Below, one piece after another: positions 27,384 to 39,215 of a stretch of DNA of 64,000 nucleotides. Below the pieces are notes generated by a model that made no database searches, was not told the origin of the DNA, and was given only the letters and a program-made list of their open reading frames with translations. The stretch is from Selaginella tamariscina. Lineage: Eukaryota > Streptophyta > Lycopodiopsida > Selaginellales > Selaginellaceae. Position 1 is the first letter of the stretch. Each line of letters opens with the position of its first letter. The stretch is taken from assembly GCA_003024785.1 (NCBI GenBank), contig PUQB01000148.1, forward strand, positions 124,001-188,000, in the 5' to 3' direction. The translations under genes and the position numbers were made by a program.

Positions 27384-27586
27384 TGAAAGAGCAGATATAT
27401 TAAATGAAATGTCAGATATTAGTTTACAAAAACCCTGCTTATATACAGGAGACTCCTGCCATGTGGCACACATGCGACACGTGGCGCTGACACATGGGGG
27501 CCAGATCACCACCCATGTGTCACTACGCATGTGTGTATATACACATGCATATATACGGTATGTTACCTAATATACAGTATCTTACA
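27384..27586 (-). repeat. 5' LTR of the Ty3/gypsy element
   Basis: Direct repeat of 22669-22874. The internal region begins TTGGTGGAGAAGTTGGG on the minus strand, the position of the primer-binding site, but I cannot assign the tRNA. Confidence 0.88.
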
Positions 27587-27723
27587 ATATAGCTCGTTTT
27601 CCAAATTGTGTCAAAAGTTTAAGATTGAATAAATGGTAAACTAAACATCACCACCGCAGAACGAGAACAGAGTCTACTCGTCTCCTCTATGTCAAAGAAA
27701 CACTCCATTCTGTACAGAACGAG

Positions 27724-29208
27724 ATGGGTAGTTCTTTTATAAAGCACACATACATCTTACTTCTTATCACACTCTTATTGTACGAGTGTGTCTGCTTTGC
27801 TACAAGGAGTCTTCTGAGATTCTCCACACATGTCACTGGACAGGTATCAGATGCAAGCCTCACACTTACAAGGTACAGGCTTTAAATCTCACTGGGATGA
27901 GCACCTCTGGTACGCTCTCCCCTTCGATAGGAAGCCTCACCGACCTGGTTACGGTCTCTATCAACTCTCTCTCCGTGGAGCAATCCCGGAACAGCTTCGA
28001 AACCTAACCAACCTGGATTACCTCGAATTGAGTGAGAACTTGCTCACAGAAAACATCCCGGCGTCCATCTTCGCCTTGAAGAACCTCCGTCTGCTGTATC
28101 TGATCACAAACACCTTGTCCGGTGAGCTCAGAGGCAGCCGATGCCTAAGCTTACCGGCTTCTGGGTGCAAACTCCTTCACCGAAGAGATACCACCGGCTC
28201 TCTTCCAAGTTCCAGAGCTCTGTTGGGCTCAGCGAGAACAAGTTCACCGGAGAACTACCAGATTTTGTGCAATCGAGAACCTTCAAGAGATCTATCTGTA
28301 CAAGAAGCCTGCTCCATGGGAGCATTCCTCTCCGAGGTATGTGCTCCAAGTTACTCGTATGTCGTAACTATAGACGTATCGGAAAACTCGCTGTCGAAGA
28401 TATCCCCAGAGAGATTTCAAACTGCTCGGCTCTCCAGTATTTGATTCTGCACACAAATAGTTTCTCCGGAAACATTCCCACCTCGCTGTTCTCACTGGAG
28501 AGTCTGGAAGATCTGGATCTGTCGCATAACGAGTTGACAGGGGGAATACCGCCTGAGTTTGCAAACTTGAAGAGTCTTACTTACCTCAGCCTCCCATTCA
28601 ATGATTCAATAATTTGATTGGGAGAATCCCAAAGGAGATCGAGATGGGGAAGATCAACACTCTTCAGTATCTCTTGATGCAAAGGAACAATCTGAGTGGA
28701 GAGGTTCTGCCAGATCTGGGGAATATCAGCAACATTCTCGACTTGAGACTCTCAAACAACAGACTTGACCGGAGTCGAGTTTAGCCAAAACCGGTTAGCA
28801 GGAAGGATTCTCGCTAAAACACTGTGCACCTCAGGAAAGCTTAGCTTGCTCAATATTGCAAACAACCGTCTTGAGAGTGGCCTGCACGAAGTCGCAAAAT
28901 ACTGCACCAAAGTTCAACGCATGAGGCTGGAAAACAACCTTTTCAATGGGACCATCCCCATGGAGTTTGGAAGTAACAAAGGATTGTACTTTGTAACGTT
29001 GTCTTCGAATCAACTACAGGGATACATACCTCTGGAGCTCGGATCCGCACGCAACAACATTGATATCTCTGACAACCAGATAACTGGAGCAATCCCTGCC
29101 GAACTTGGCCTTCTCCAGAAGCTTGTCACTTTGGATGCCTCTTCAAACATGCTCAATGGCAGTTTAACCAGCCTCGCTAAAGTTACAGTTTTAAAGTTAC
29201 AGTTTTAA
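27724..29208 (+). pseudogene. Truncated duplicate of the LRR receptor kinase (ectodomain only)
   Basis: Close copy of 12776-14415, including the proximal promoter (27600-27723), the start ATG at 27724, the signal peptide and most of the LRRs up to NGSLTSLAK. Transmembrane segment and kinase are missing: similarity stops at about 29180, where a short tandem (AGTTACAGTTTTAA twice) marks the join. It has several frame breaks and small deletions (for example one LRR block missing near 28770). At 27919-27922 it keeps CCCC where the longer copy has CCC. It is not expected to make a receptor; a short secreted LRR peptide is conceivable but unsupported. Confidence 0.85.
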
Positions 29209-29445
29209 ATTTTTTCCCTGGAATTTATTTAGTACGGTGTTGAAATTATCACAATTATGGAGCATGTAGATTTGGACAAGTAAGAATTCGAATGGAAGTT
29301 AGTACTTACATCATTTCCAACTTGTGCTTATCTCTCGTCTGTATATATATAATATATATATATATTTGTTAGAGAGAGAGAATCAAGTGAGGGACGAACA
29401 TTAAATGAAAATGACATTAATGCATCGTGTTCTATGATGTTTTGC

Positions 29446-30335
29446 AGAACTTTGGGCCTAATGCAGTCAAGGATCAAATCACAGCGTAAGTTGACTGTGT
29501 GTGTACGCATGTGTATATATTTATGAATAAACACTGTTTTATTTTACAGGCTTAGAGAGTTCGATGTGGGATTTAATAGAATAGATCGTCCACAGTTTAC
29601 GCTTAGTGTGGTTGGTTCAAGGCCATTTTCACTTGGTGGTAGCGAGTTTATGTTTGGCAAAGAGCACCTTTCCGACTAAACACTTCCTTACTTGTAACTT
29701 CGAGACCAGTGCAAAAAGAATCACCGAGCTTGCACTTGGGGCTCCTAAAGGACACTCTGTGATCCTCCTCAGCCACAATGGCCCAACCGGTATGTACATA
29801 AGTTGTGTGTGTTTGAGAGAGAGAGAGAGAGAGAATATTACTCGGTTATAGGGTAAGATTTTGCTGTTGGAGCTGGTGACGAGGTAAATAACTTTTCCTT
29901 TTGCAGCTCTTTCTTTCTCTCTCTCTCTCACCCACACCACACACACACACGTGCAGAGAGGCTCATTCTTTGATATGTAGACCTGGGAGAGGCACTTCAG
30001 TCATGTGAGGGAAAACGGGAGATACAATTGGTAGAGTGTTTGGCCACATGCACACCAGACTGGCTGGAGAGAAAAAACTGCAGTTAGGATGAAGGGCTGT
30101 TTTCCTCAATGCATCTATTGTGCCGCGTGTCTATGAAGGAATCAGACAGTTTATGGTGGTTGAGATGGTGGACAACAACGTTAACAAAATCACTGAGAAA
30201 TGGTTGAAGGTATATGAGAATGAGTAGATTGGTAGCTATATAGATACTGTGTATGAAGAAGTTTTGCATAGCAGAAAAGTGACTACTGTAGAGGAAGAGT
30301 TAGAAGACGATCCCTTCTTATTTATTCGAATTTGA
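29446..30335 (+). pseudogene. Truncated duplicate of the metallophosphoesterase (exons 6-10)
   Basis: Copy of the 3' half of the gene at 9668-11481. It starts inside the old intron 5 (from about 29395), then exon 6 shortened (29446-29486), exon 7 (about 29550-29680), exon 8 (29700-29789, SAKRITELALGAP, GHNGPTG), part of exon 9 (29850-29885) and exon 10 (about 29980-30335, FGHMHT, ending EELEDDPFLFI). Stop TGA at 30333-30335. The N-terminal metal motifs GDxH and GNHD are absent, so it cannot be active. The downstream flank to about 31100 is shared with the first copy. It lies 240 bases after the truncated receptor kinase, in the opposite relative orientation to the intact pair. Confidence 0.85.
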
Positions 30336-32584
30336 ATTTCCCGGCTTTTTTTTGACTTCATATTCCATAGTCTTTTGGAAATATACATATTGAAGGTACA
30401 CACAATGTAGGTTCTTATGATGATGGTATACACTATCATGGTCAGTGGTTTTATTTGTGTTAACAAATGGAGGCCACTTTTCACTTGTTTGATGATGCGA
30501 TAGTGGTTCTTATTGTCTGCCATTTTTCTGGAAGTATATGATAATACATAATTAAGGTATATGCTTAATAACTGTGTTAATAATGTCACTTTTCACTATG
30601 TAACTTCGTTTGGAAGTACATCCTTAAGGTATATTATGGGGCCAGTGGGATACATAATGCCATTTACCTTTTAATAATTCTCAATAATATAAATAATAAT
30701 AATAGTAAGAAAGTTTATGCGATAAGTGGCCAAGTAATATGACAACATGGGGCACTCTTTATAATATATTTACTTGTAATATTTTTCATTGTTCTATATT
30801 TAAGTCAATTGGCATATAATTAATAACAAAACTTTTAAATAAATGATTGTGAATACTTAAAGATTTGCGAACAGTTTTAACCCATGTAATCTCTAACTAT
30901 TTTAACATTTCAACTAGTGATGCTTTCTAAATCTAAGTTAACTCTTTTATTTATATTTAATCTAAAATGCTATAAATGTGGTAAATTGCATGCTTTTTAC
31001 CTGTATAAAGCGAAGGACAGTATATGAGTATCGTCATCTGCATATTATATAATAATAAGGGTTATGATTTAACTTAAATGGAAAATTTAAATAAACAATA
31101 CTTCTTTGTATTTCAGGTATATAAACTGCAAAGTTGTGTTATATAAAATCCTATTCGATAGTTGAAAATAACTAATTTTGAACTTCGACGGCATTTAATT
31201 TAAAATGTAATAAGCAAGATTCTTATTTATAAATATTATTATCAAACTTCAATAAAAAATATATTTTTAATAAATTAAATATTAAAGTCAAAACATAAAA
31301 TTTCATTTTTAGCAAAATAATTCAAATGAAACAAAGTTTATTTAAAATACTTCATATAATATTTTTAAAATACATATATTTAATTTTAATTGAAATAAAT
31401 AAAAAGAATTTATATATATATACACACACATAAATTGAAATGAAATAAAGCAAAGGTTAATAAATATCATAGATTTTTATTATGTGTGATTTGCATGTTC
31501 AATTAGTTTTATTTTGGCGTTAAAAAATATGGATTATAAGATAATTATAAATTTTTTTGTATTTCTAAAATAAAATCTAAGTTTTAATCATGAAGTGCAT
31601 GGAGATATATAAATTACATATATATACTCTTTGAAATCTATAGTATTTACATAAAATAATGTATATAGAGCGTGTGATATATAGCAAAAGTATGTGTATG
31701 TAAACAATTATTATAGATAAATTCAAATGGATATTTTACCATGTAAATGCTACTAAATCTCATGTACCAAGCAACCGGGAGAGCTAATCTGCGCGCTGCG
31801 CAATGACGCGAACGTATAGCCACTGTACGGACGTGATGACGTAACAGTACGGTCCATGACGTCTGCATGCAGCCTCGGCGCCAAGGATGACCTTACTTAC
31901 AAAGAAAGAGAATATCTGAAACAGCTTCCTAGGAGAACATGATGTAAACCTTGTACTCCATGAGTTCAGGGTGGTGAACGAAAATGTTCTTAGCATCCAT
32001 TATCAAAACATTACACGTGACGTAGTACATGTGCATGTACGGGGATATATCCAATTCTAGGAAATGTTGCAGAAGAAATAAACATCTAGTGGCAATTGTG
32101 CATCTACCATCTTTTTTGATATGTAATATAAAACAATTGCTCTATAAAACAACACGTTCGTTAATAACCACCCTAAGAAAAATGACTTTTCATGCTCTTT
32201 TCAATGGCTTTATTTGCGTTCGAACTTGACACCCTTCTATGTTTATAAGAACATTCTGGGATATAGGGTGGGCCTTGCAGTAGGTTCGGACATAGGTGTA
32301 TATGTATTAGATTGACTTTAAAAATGGAAATTGAATTTTGCTTTTGTGAGGGCTTCAATTTCCTAGTTTGTCATATTTATTTCAATGGCAACCGAAGATG
32401 GATCACGAATACTCTTTAACACTTCAAAAACAATAAAATCAATCGTGTAGAAATACAAAATGTTTCTTGCAAAATATAATTCAATCATTGCAATGATTTA
32501 AATAAAATGTTAAACATGTTAGTACTTACAATTACTTAGTCCTCAGTGTTGAGGATGCCACACTAACAACAAAAATCAAAGTAA
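30336..32584. other. Duplicated flank, AT-rich spacer and a GC-richer island
   Basis: 30336-31100 matches the flanks of the other phosphoesterase copies. 31100-31780 is AT-rich with nothing recognised. 31780-32000 is distinctly less AT-rich: it has three TGACG motifs (31804, 31837, 31857), a palindromic element at 31873-31889, and on the minus strand an exon-like open stretch (DAKNIFVHHPELMEYKVYIM, about 31998-31937) from an unidentified gene. A palindromic element lies at 32541-32557, just before the MITE. Confidence 0.4.
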
Positions 32585-32900
32585 GGCCCACTTTTCGATT
32601 ATTTGACCAGTGATAAATTAAAATAATGCCATGTCATTAATTATTATTATCACTGTGTTTTTTCATTAAAGTGGTTAATTAAATTAAAAAATAAACTAGT
32701 AGTGCACAATTTTTATTTAACCGGTTATTATAAAGAGGGTTTTTACATATATATTACACATACATATGTAATAAATGTGCACCTACTCAATATTTTTAAT
32801 TAAAAAATATATTAAAACTCTAATTTTTCATTGTTATTTTCTTATATAGAATCATTAATTATAATTTACTAGTGTCTCTCTTTATATATATATATATATA

Positions 32901-32937
<37 letters not shown>

Positions 32938-33242
32938 TACACAGAAACATATGAGTGTGTTAAGAGAGAGATCTTTTCATTAATTTTTTTTTAAATCTAA
33001 AAAAAGCAAAACCTAATTTATTAATCTTGATACACATGTCATTCAATTATGCCCGATAACCATATAATCCGTTGGCTATCACCAAAAAGCCATGTAGGTG
33101 CCACATAGGTGCTACGTAGGTGTCATGTAGATTATAAATTATAAATAATTAGCAAATGGAAAACTAAACTCATAGTAAAATAAATAATTTTTTTATTTTG
33201 ATTGGTTGAGACAATTAACCACTTGTTAGTGGAAAGTGGGCC
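32585..33242. mobile_element. Tourist-like (PIF/Harbinger) MITE, copy B, both ends present
   Basis: 658 bases bounded by terminal inverted repeats (GGCCCACTTTTC at the left, reverse complement GGCCCACTTTCC at the right) and by TAA on both sides (32582-32584 and 33243-33245), the 3-bp target duplication of PIF/Harbinger elements. It is AT-rich, non-coding and contains a TA microsatellite near 32884-32937. Similar to copy A at 17701-18660. Confidence 0.75.
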
Positions 33243-33245
33243 TAA

Positions 33246-35782
33246 TTTAAAATCATTTTACTTGGGCAAGTTTGGACTAGTTGAGTGACTTTTTTATATG
33301 CATTGATTTGAACATCACCAAAGAATCGTTTTGGAGTCCTGAAGGACAAACTAAAAAATAACATTTCTTTCAAGAATTAAAGTTAATTTCCTAACACCTT
33401 GCTGTATTGTCGTATAGCCTAGTCTTTGTCATATATCAGTTCTTTCTTTATAATTTTCCATTGTACCGTGTCAACATTGTCAAAATTCAATTTTGAAGAT
33501 GTTACAATTTTCTTGCTAGTCCTAGACCTCCTAGACATTGTGCAATTGTTAAGATCAAAGTTAGTGATGTAGAAGATTCCTAATTATGTTTATTTCTTTG
33601 GGCATATAATAATGAAAAACACAAAAAAAGAGTATATATTGTGGAAAAAAACGAGAGTCGGATGGAAATATAGAAGTATGAGATTACTACCATATTACGC
33701 TTAGTCGACTATCGCAATACGATGTTTGAGGTGGAGTACGGCACTTCAGGATAAGGATAAGGAGTTACGATAGATGAAAAGATAAAGTTATGAAATGATA
33801 AGAATAAGGAGTTACGATAAATGAAAAGATAAAGTTAGAAGGAAGTTATGATAATTATTAGTACGGGACCAAAAGTACGAGTATAAATAGACCAGATTAG
33901 GACTAGAAAAGGATCCCGAGTATACTGTTTATTGTACTATATATTGTTTGTGAATATAATATAAGTTTCATTCTACTCTCAATACGTTTTTTCTTGCTCA
34001 TCTTTCTGCTTTGATGTATACTATTCTTTTTCTCATCACTGCAATGGGATCCGCAATACTTTTACCTACTATATACCTTGTCATCCTTACCATTTTCCCA
34101 ACCTTTTGAAGTCTGATTTGTACTCTATATCTTTTTATCTTATTTCGATATATCCTTAATATGGGTTGTCTGTGGCGACCATTGCTACAAACTATGCCTA
34201 CTCCGATGATGTTTTCTCACCGTCCACCATGCAAGCCATGTGTGGAGTTTACATATGTCTTTACTCAATCTCTATTGTTCCTCTGGGTTTTCAATATGTA
34301 CTAATTTTTGGCATAATGAATCATGTTCTTTTGGAATTATATATTTATTTGTTGCTGATGACTATTTGTGTATAGTAAAAACTACAACCATGTTCTTGCA
34401 CAACATCGTGACCAAAGACTTTTTTTACAACATTTCATTTGGTAACAGCTTCATCACCCATGAAACCATGAATTTGTGGTTTTCATCTCACATATTGCAA
34501 TTGTCTCTCCCCCATTGACTTATTTAAACACTACCATTGAAATCCCTCAAGTGTGAATCATGGCTCCTAGTCCACGTTATTTGCTCTCTACATCCCCAAA
34601 AATGGATCCTTCATCAGTCTAGGGACTGATGACAATTCAAAAACCATATTACCATTGTATGCTTGTGAGACTTTCGTACACATGACTCATTGGCTTTCAT
34701 CAACAAATTCCTTGCATGACTCGAGGAATGCATTAACAAATCATACAAGGACACTGATGTACCAAATGCCAGTGATTCTATGCCGGTGACTTGTTTATAA
34801 TTAATATCCTTGATAGGTTGCTTCCCTAAACACAAAGAACAAGTTTACATAGGCTTATTTAGTCAAAAGTAAGTTACCTTGAAAGATACATGTTCTTGTT
34901 GCCATAAGTCTATCATTTTTGGAAAACCTTCAAAGAATCACTAGATGAACTGTCAAGAACATGAATGCAAGGTGTTTCTTGCACATATATAATGACATCC
35001 TTTTCCAAATCGAAGTCAATGTTGAAAGTTCCTTTGTCACTTAAAATTTCTTTTGTTAGTCCATCAAGACCTGTTAGAATTTGATACAACGTAACTGTCT
35101 TTCTTTGTGGATATTTCAAAATTTGCATGAAGAACATATTGTGATAAGTAAATGATGTTGTTACATTCACATTGATAGCTCCTTGTTACACTTCTATAAG
35201 AAACAACAAAGGAATCCATTAGAAACAGTGATAAAAATTGAATAATGGGTTATGAGAATGAAGATAGCCTTTAATCTTTGAAATGGAAATGAAATTTTGA
35301 TTTACTAATTTTCAAATTTAGACAATAAAATGTGTGTTTGTATTCTTAATAAGCTGCAAGAAGTTTAAAATCATTTTTGTGGACTATTGAATGCTTATAA
35401 TTAAGAAGATTATGCTATATATAATTCACAAGAATTATATGAAAGATTCATTGCCATGCCTACAAACTATACAAAAATTGGTTAACTAGCAAGTGAAGAG
35501 AATATTCTGAAAGGACTTCACAAGTATTCTTAACAAACTTGATAGGTATATTCTAAAAAGACTTCATTTGGAAGGTTGAGAAGAATATTCCTACTCATTT
35601 TCAAAAAATACTATCATGTGCCTCACATGCAATAAGCCATGTTGGATTGACACATATAAATATGAGTGTGCTGAAGTTGTTTATCATTGTTTAGGTTTTG
35701 GTTGTAGGATTCTGTTGATGTGTTGGCAGAGTTATTTCACGATTAGCATAAAAGAAACCAAGTACAATGTTCGCTTACATAT
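33246..35782. other. Gene-poor region with a 47-bp tandem duplication
   Basis: Contains a tandem pair (33751-33790 and 33798-33837; 40-base blocks at period 47) just upstream of a TATAAATAG box (33884-33892), a promoter-like arrangement. Short open stretches at 34166-34518 and, on the minus strand, 34613-35170 match nothing I recognise. Confidence 0.4.
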
Positions 35783-37211
35783 GCATCCTCAACACTGAGG
35801 AAGGTTTACTTTCTTTTCCTTTTGGCATTCAAGGTTGTACATCTTTTTCACATTCCGGACTCATTCTCAGCACCAAAGATGGGCACAATGCTTTCTCCTG
35901 GTGAGTATTTAATCCCTTTATCTAGTTCAATGATAGTCATCACACTGATCGGTGGAATGATTCCTATATATGGAGAAAGCTATGATCATCCTTGGCACCA
36001 AGGTTGGTGATGAGGATGATCATCTTTCGATGTACATTAAAATCTACTTTTGAGTAGATTCCCCATCCCTGGCACCAAGGAAGATCATTGACTTTCTCCT
36101 CCGGATGATAACCCCCTTGTTTTCCCCACCCCCTTATGAATACATTGGTCATCCTTAGTGTTGAGGATGATGATTGTCTTCTAGTGTAAACTATTTGATC
36201 CCCTTTTTGAAGTGTATTAGCCAGAGGACAATATTGGTGTAGACATTGCACTAAATCTTCCCCCAAGTACGATATAACCATCCTCGGCATTGAGGATGGC
36301 TATATTGTATTTGAGGGAAGGTTTAGTACAATCTCCATTATTGAATGGACATCCTCGATACCAAGGATGTACATTATTATCTGTGAAATTAAACTAGCAA
36401 ATTACTCTTTACCATCATTTCATAATCCTCGGTCCTAAGGATGCTAAATAATTTCTTTAATATGTCCAATTTATGTGTATAGAACTCATCTTCGACACCG
36501 AGGATGTTACTTTTAAATCATCTTCCACAAGAGTAGATTTATATTAAACCATTACACTACAAATTTGCATTTTTTTAGTTCTTGTACACATGTTTAGAAT
36601 CTATTATGTATCCAAACCATATTACTATACAATTTTAAATGTTCTCTTCACATTCAATAGGTATCTACAATAGTAAAGAGAATGTCTAAGATTGTTATTT
36701 CGCTCAACTTTATCGGCTCTTGTCTAGCTGAAGAAGAATCCATAAGTTTCAACACTCTTAACTAAGTTTGCAAGAACACTGGCATCATAGTTGATAAATA
36801 AAATGCAGAAAAAGGGTTGTGACAAGATCACTCATTTAAACCCTAATGACAACGAACATGCAAGTGAACAATGCTCCCATAAACCAATTATCTTGATGCA
36901 TGTTTGTAATTGCTTTTGCCTCAGCCTGCATTGAGATGGGCTATCACAATGATTATATGCTCTACACTAGTGCATCAAATATGGAAACTATGAATATTGC
37001 ATCAAGAGGCTTTTTGAAGAAAATGGGAGGACTGTGCAAGCAAAAATTAATAATGGTGTCGAAGTTGTTAAGTCCTTACTGAAGGCAACCCACATGATCA
37101 TATGTTTAGGGTAAGTCATGTATTTTTTATTACATTGAAAAGGTTATCATAATTTATATCCACATTTGTTCTCGATGCTGAGGATATTAATTGTCCTCAA
37201 TGTTAAGGAAG
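35783..37211. repeat. Array of about eleven 20-bp near-perfect palindromes
   Basis: A recurring element, consensus CATCCTCGGCACCGAGGATG, occurs at 35783-35802, 35861-35880, 35988-36006, 36064-36081, 36150-36169, 36279-36298, 36350-36369, 36424-36443, 36487-36506, 37169-37187 and 37193-37211. Between 35861 and 36487 the spacing is 63-129 bases. Further single copies are at 31873 and 32541. Arms pair (CATCCTCGG/CCGAGGATG) around a 0-2 base centre. The spacer sequences are not repeats of one another, and the elements fall in all three frames, so it is neither a simple tandem repeat nor a repeated peptide. It may be a cluster of protein-binding sites, such as transposon subterminal repeats. Confidence 0.7.
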
Positions 37212-38978
37212 ACTTTTATATTTACTTGGTTTTGTTTCTCTGGCAACATAAGGAGAAGGAGAAGATTGAGTGGGCTAGGAGGAAAGTAAATGCAAGTGTA
37301 TCTATGATAAATAAGATCAAGCACAATATGTACAACCATTGGACAACGATAATGGGGAAGTATTTCTTCATAATAAATGACAAGTTGAATAACCCTTAAT
37401 TTCTAGAGAAAGTCATTATATTTTAGTAGTCGGAGGCAGGGAACTGGAATCTTGAGCTCGAGAAGTGGATTGTCCTTGCTTGGCTGTCGTCGATGGACAT
37501 CGACCAAGGACAAGATGCCATGTTCGACACTTCAAAAAATTACAACTATACAAAAATCAAACTTGAAACTATGGGTAATGAAATGGATGTAGTTTCAAGT
37601 AATTGAAGAATGCTTGACAGTCTACCATGCTTTGACGATCAGTATGGAGGGAATAATGGAAAACGTAACCCTTCGATTTAAGGAGTTTCTTGATAAGATA
37701 CCTTAGAAGTCACCAAGAGTCTTCATTGTATTGAAAAAGGATAGAAGAACTTTTTAGATATCACATCGACTCAATTGCATGTCATATGCTATTGAGGTAA
37801 GAACATTGGTTATAATTTATGCTAAGCATGACTTAAATTGCATGAATATTAATGAAAAATGAATCACTCTCATGGGTTTACAATCATCTTTATTAAAATA
37901 AAAGAAATAGTGGCTTGTATAGAAAAAGCCAATAGAATATAATTATAAATATAATAAAGAATTTTATTATTTATTATACAAAAAGTTAATTAATAGATTG
38001 ATGATTTATGTTTTATAATAGGATAAAAAAACCTTTATTATAACAAATGATTCATGTCTTATAATGAAATCAGTGAAACCTTAGATTTCTAAGGTTTATG
38101 TTTAATTGAGATTTTTAGTTCAAATTTGTTTAAATTATTAAAATGTAATTAAGAAAACATATCAAGATTAATTTAAAAAAATTAATTTAAATTATAATTG
38201 AAAGATTCTTTATAAATATTAGTTTTCAAGTCAAATATATGTAGTTATTTTATATTATTAAACATAGAAAGAAGAGTGAATTCTTAACTATTAATGAATG
38301 AAATGAATTGAGTAACAATTAAAAATTAATTATTATTAAATCTTATAAATAAACATAAATTACAATAAAAGTTTCAACATGCTTCAAATATTAATATATA
38401 TTATTAAAATTCTTAATTTATTAAAAGAGCTGTATAAAATATTTAAACATTTGTTTTCAATTATAACTAATAATATTAGTAATACATAAGTTTATATCTG
38501 AAAATCCTAAGATTTTGAATTTATGATTATGTTTTATTATCTTGTAACAAATATTATTAAATAACATTTATAATTTGATTATTCAATAGGATTTTCTTAA
38601 CTATATATATATAGGATTTTTTTCAACAATATTACGTATGTATTATTTTACATCTTTTCCATGCTTTTTATAACATAAAATAAATGAGAACAAAAATATA
38701 AAAATTAGTTAAGGCTACTGTAATCAATTATACTTTTAAGTTTAAGATTATGCCAGCTTAAGTATATCCAATTTAACATCAAATTGATAAATGCGATTGC
38801 TTTATGTGATTTTTAAATGTGTTTATGTTATTAAACTTATAAAAAATCATATATAAATTAAAATACTTTAATTATAGTTACTGTATTAGAAATACTAAAT
38901 ATTTTTTTATTAAGATTGTTTTTTTTAATTATGTTGTCTATGTTAAATTTCATAACAATTCTAATATGAAAAAAGACT

Positions 38979-39011
<33 letters not shown>

Positions 39012-39159
39012 TTAAGAGAATTAATAAATCAATTATAAACCTCTTTAATATATTTTTGTTTATGAATAAATTAATTTTTTATTTTAATTTTTTTATCAAC
39101 TACTGAAAACATTTTATTAATTAGATTTTAATTAAGCAGGTTGTAATTTAATACAATAG

Positions 39160-39215
<56 letters not shown>

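Larger units (their letters stand above)
22669..27586 (-). mobile_element. Ty3/gypsy LTR retrotransposon with short LTRs
   Basis: About 4.9 kb, minus orientation. LTRs at 22669-22874 and 27384-27586 start TG and end CA on the coding strand. By eye they differ at about half a dozen places over 205 bases, so insertion is fairly recent. Parts in order on the minus strand: 5' LTR, gag (27331-26390, capsid-like with basic Arg/Pro-rich tail), protease region (26389-25600, DTGSS motif), reverse transcriptase and RNase H (25486-24400; [17 protein letters not shown]), integrase (24400-22875; HPQTDGLVERLN), then a purine tract beside the 3' LTR. The order PR-RT-RH-IN defines Ty3/gypsy. It is broken, with roughly six breaks. 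ATAT abuts both outer edges and may be the target duplication. It sits just upstream of the truncated receptor-kinase duplicate. Confidence 0.92.

Noticed and set aside
36555-36580. CACTACAAATTTG, like the end of a CACTA transposon, close to the palindrome array
   Set aside because: As a left end it points away from the main cluster and no matching TTTGTAGTG right end or 3-bp target duplication was found.
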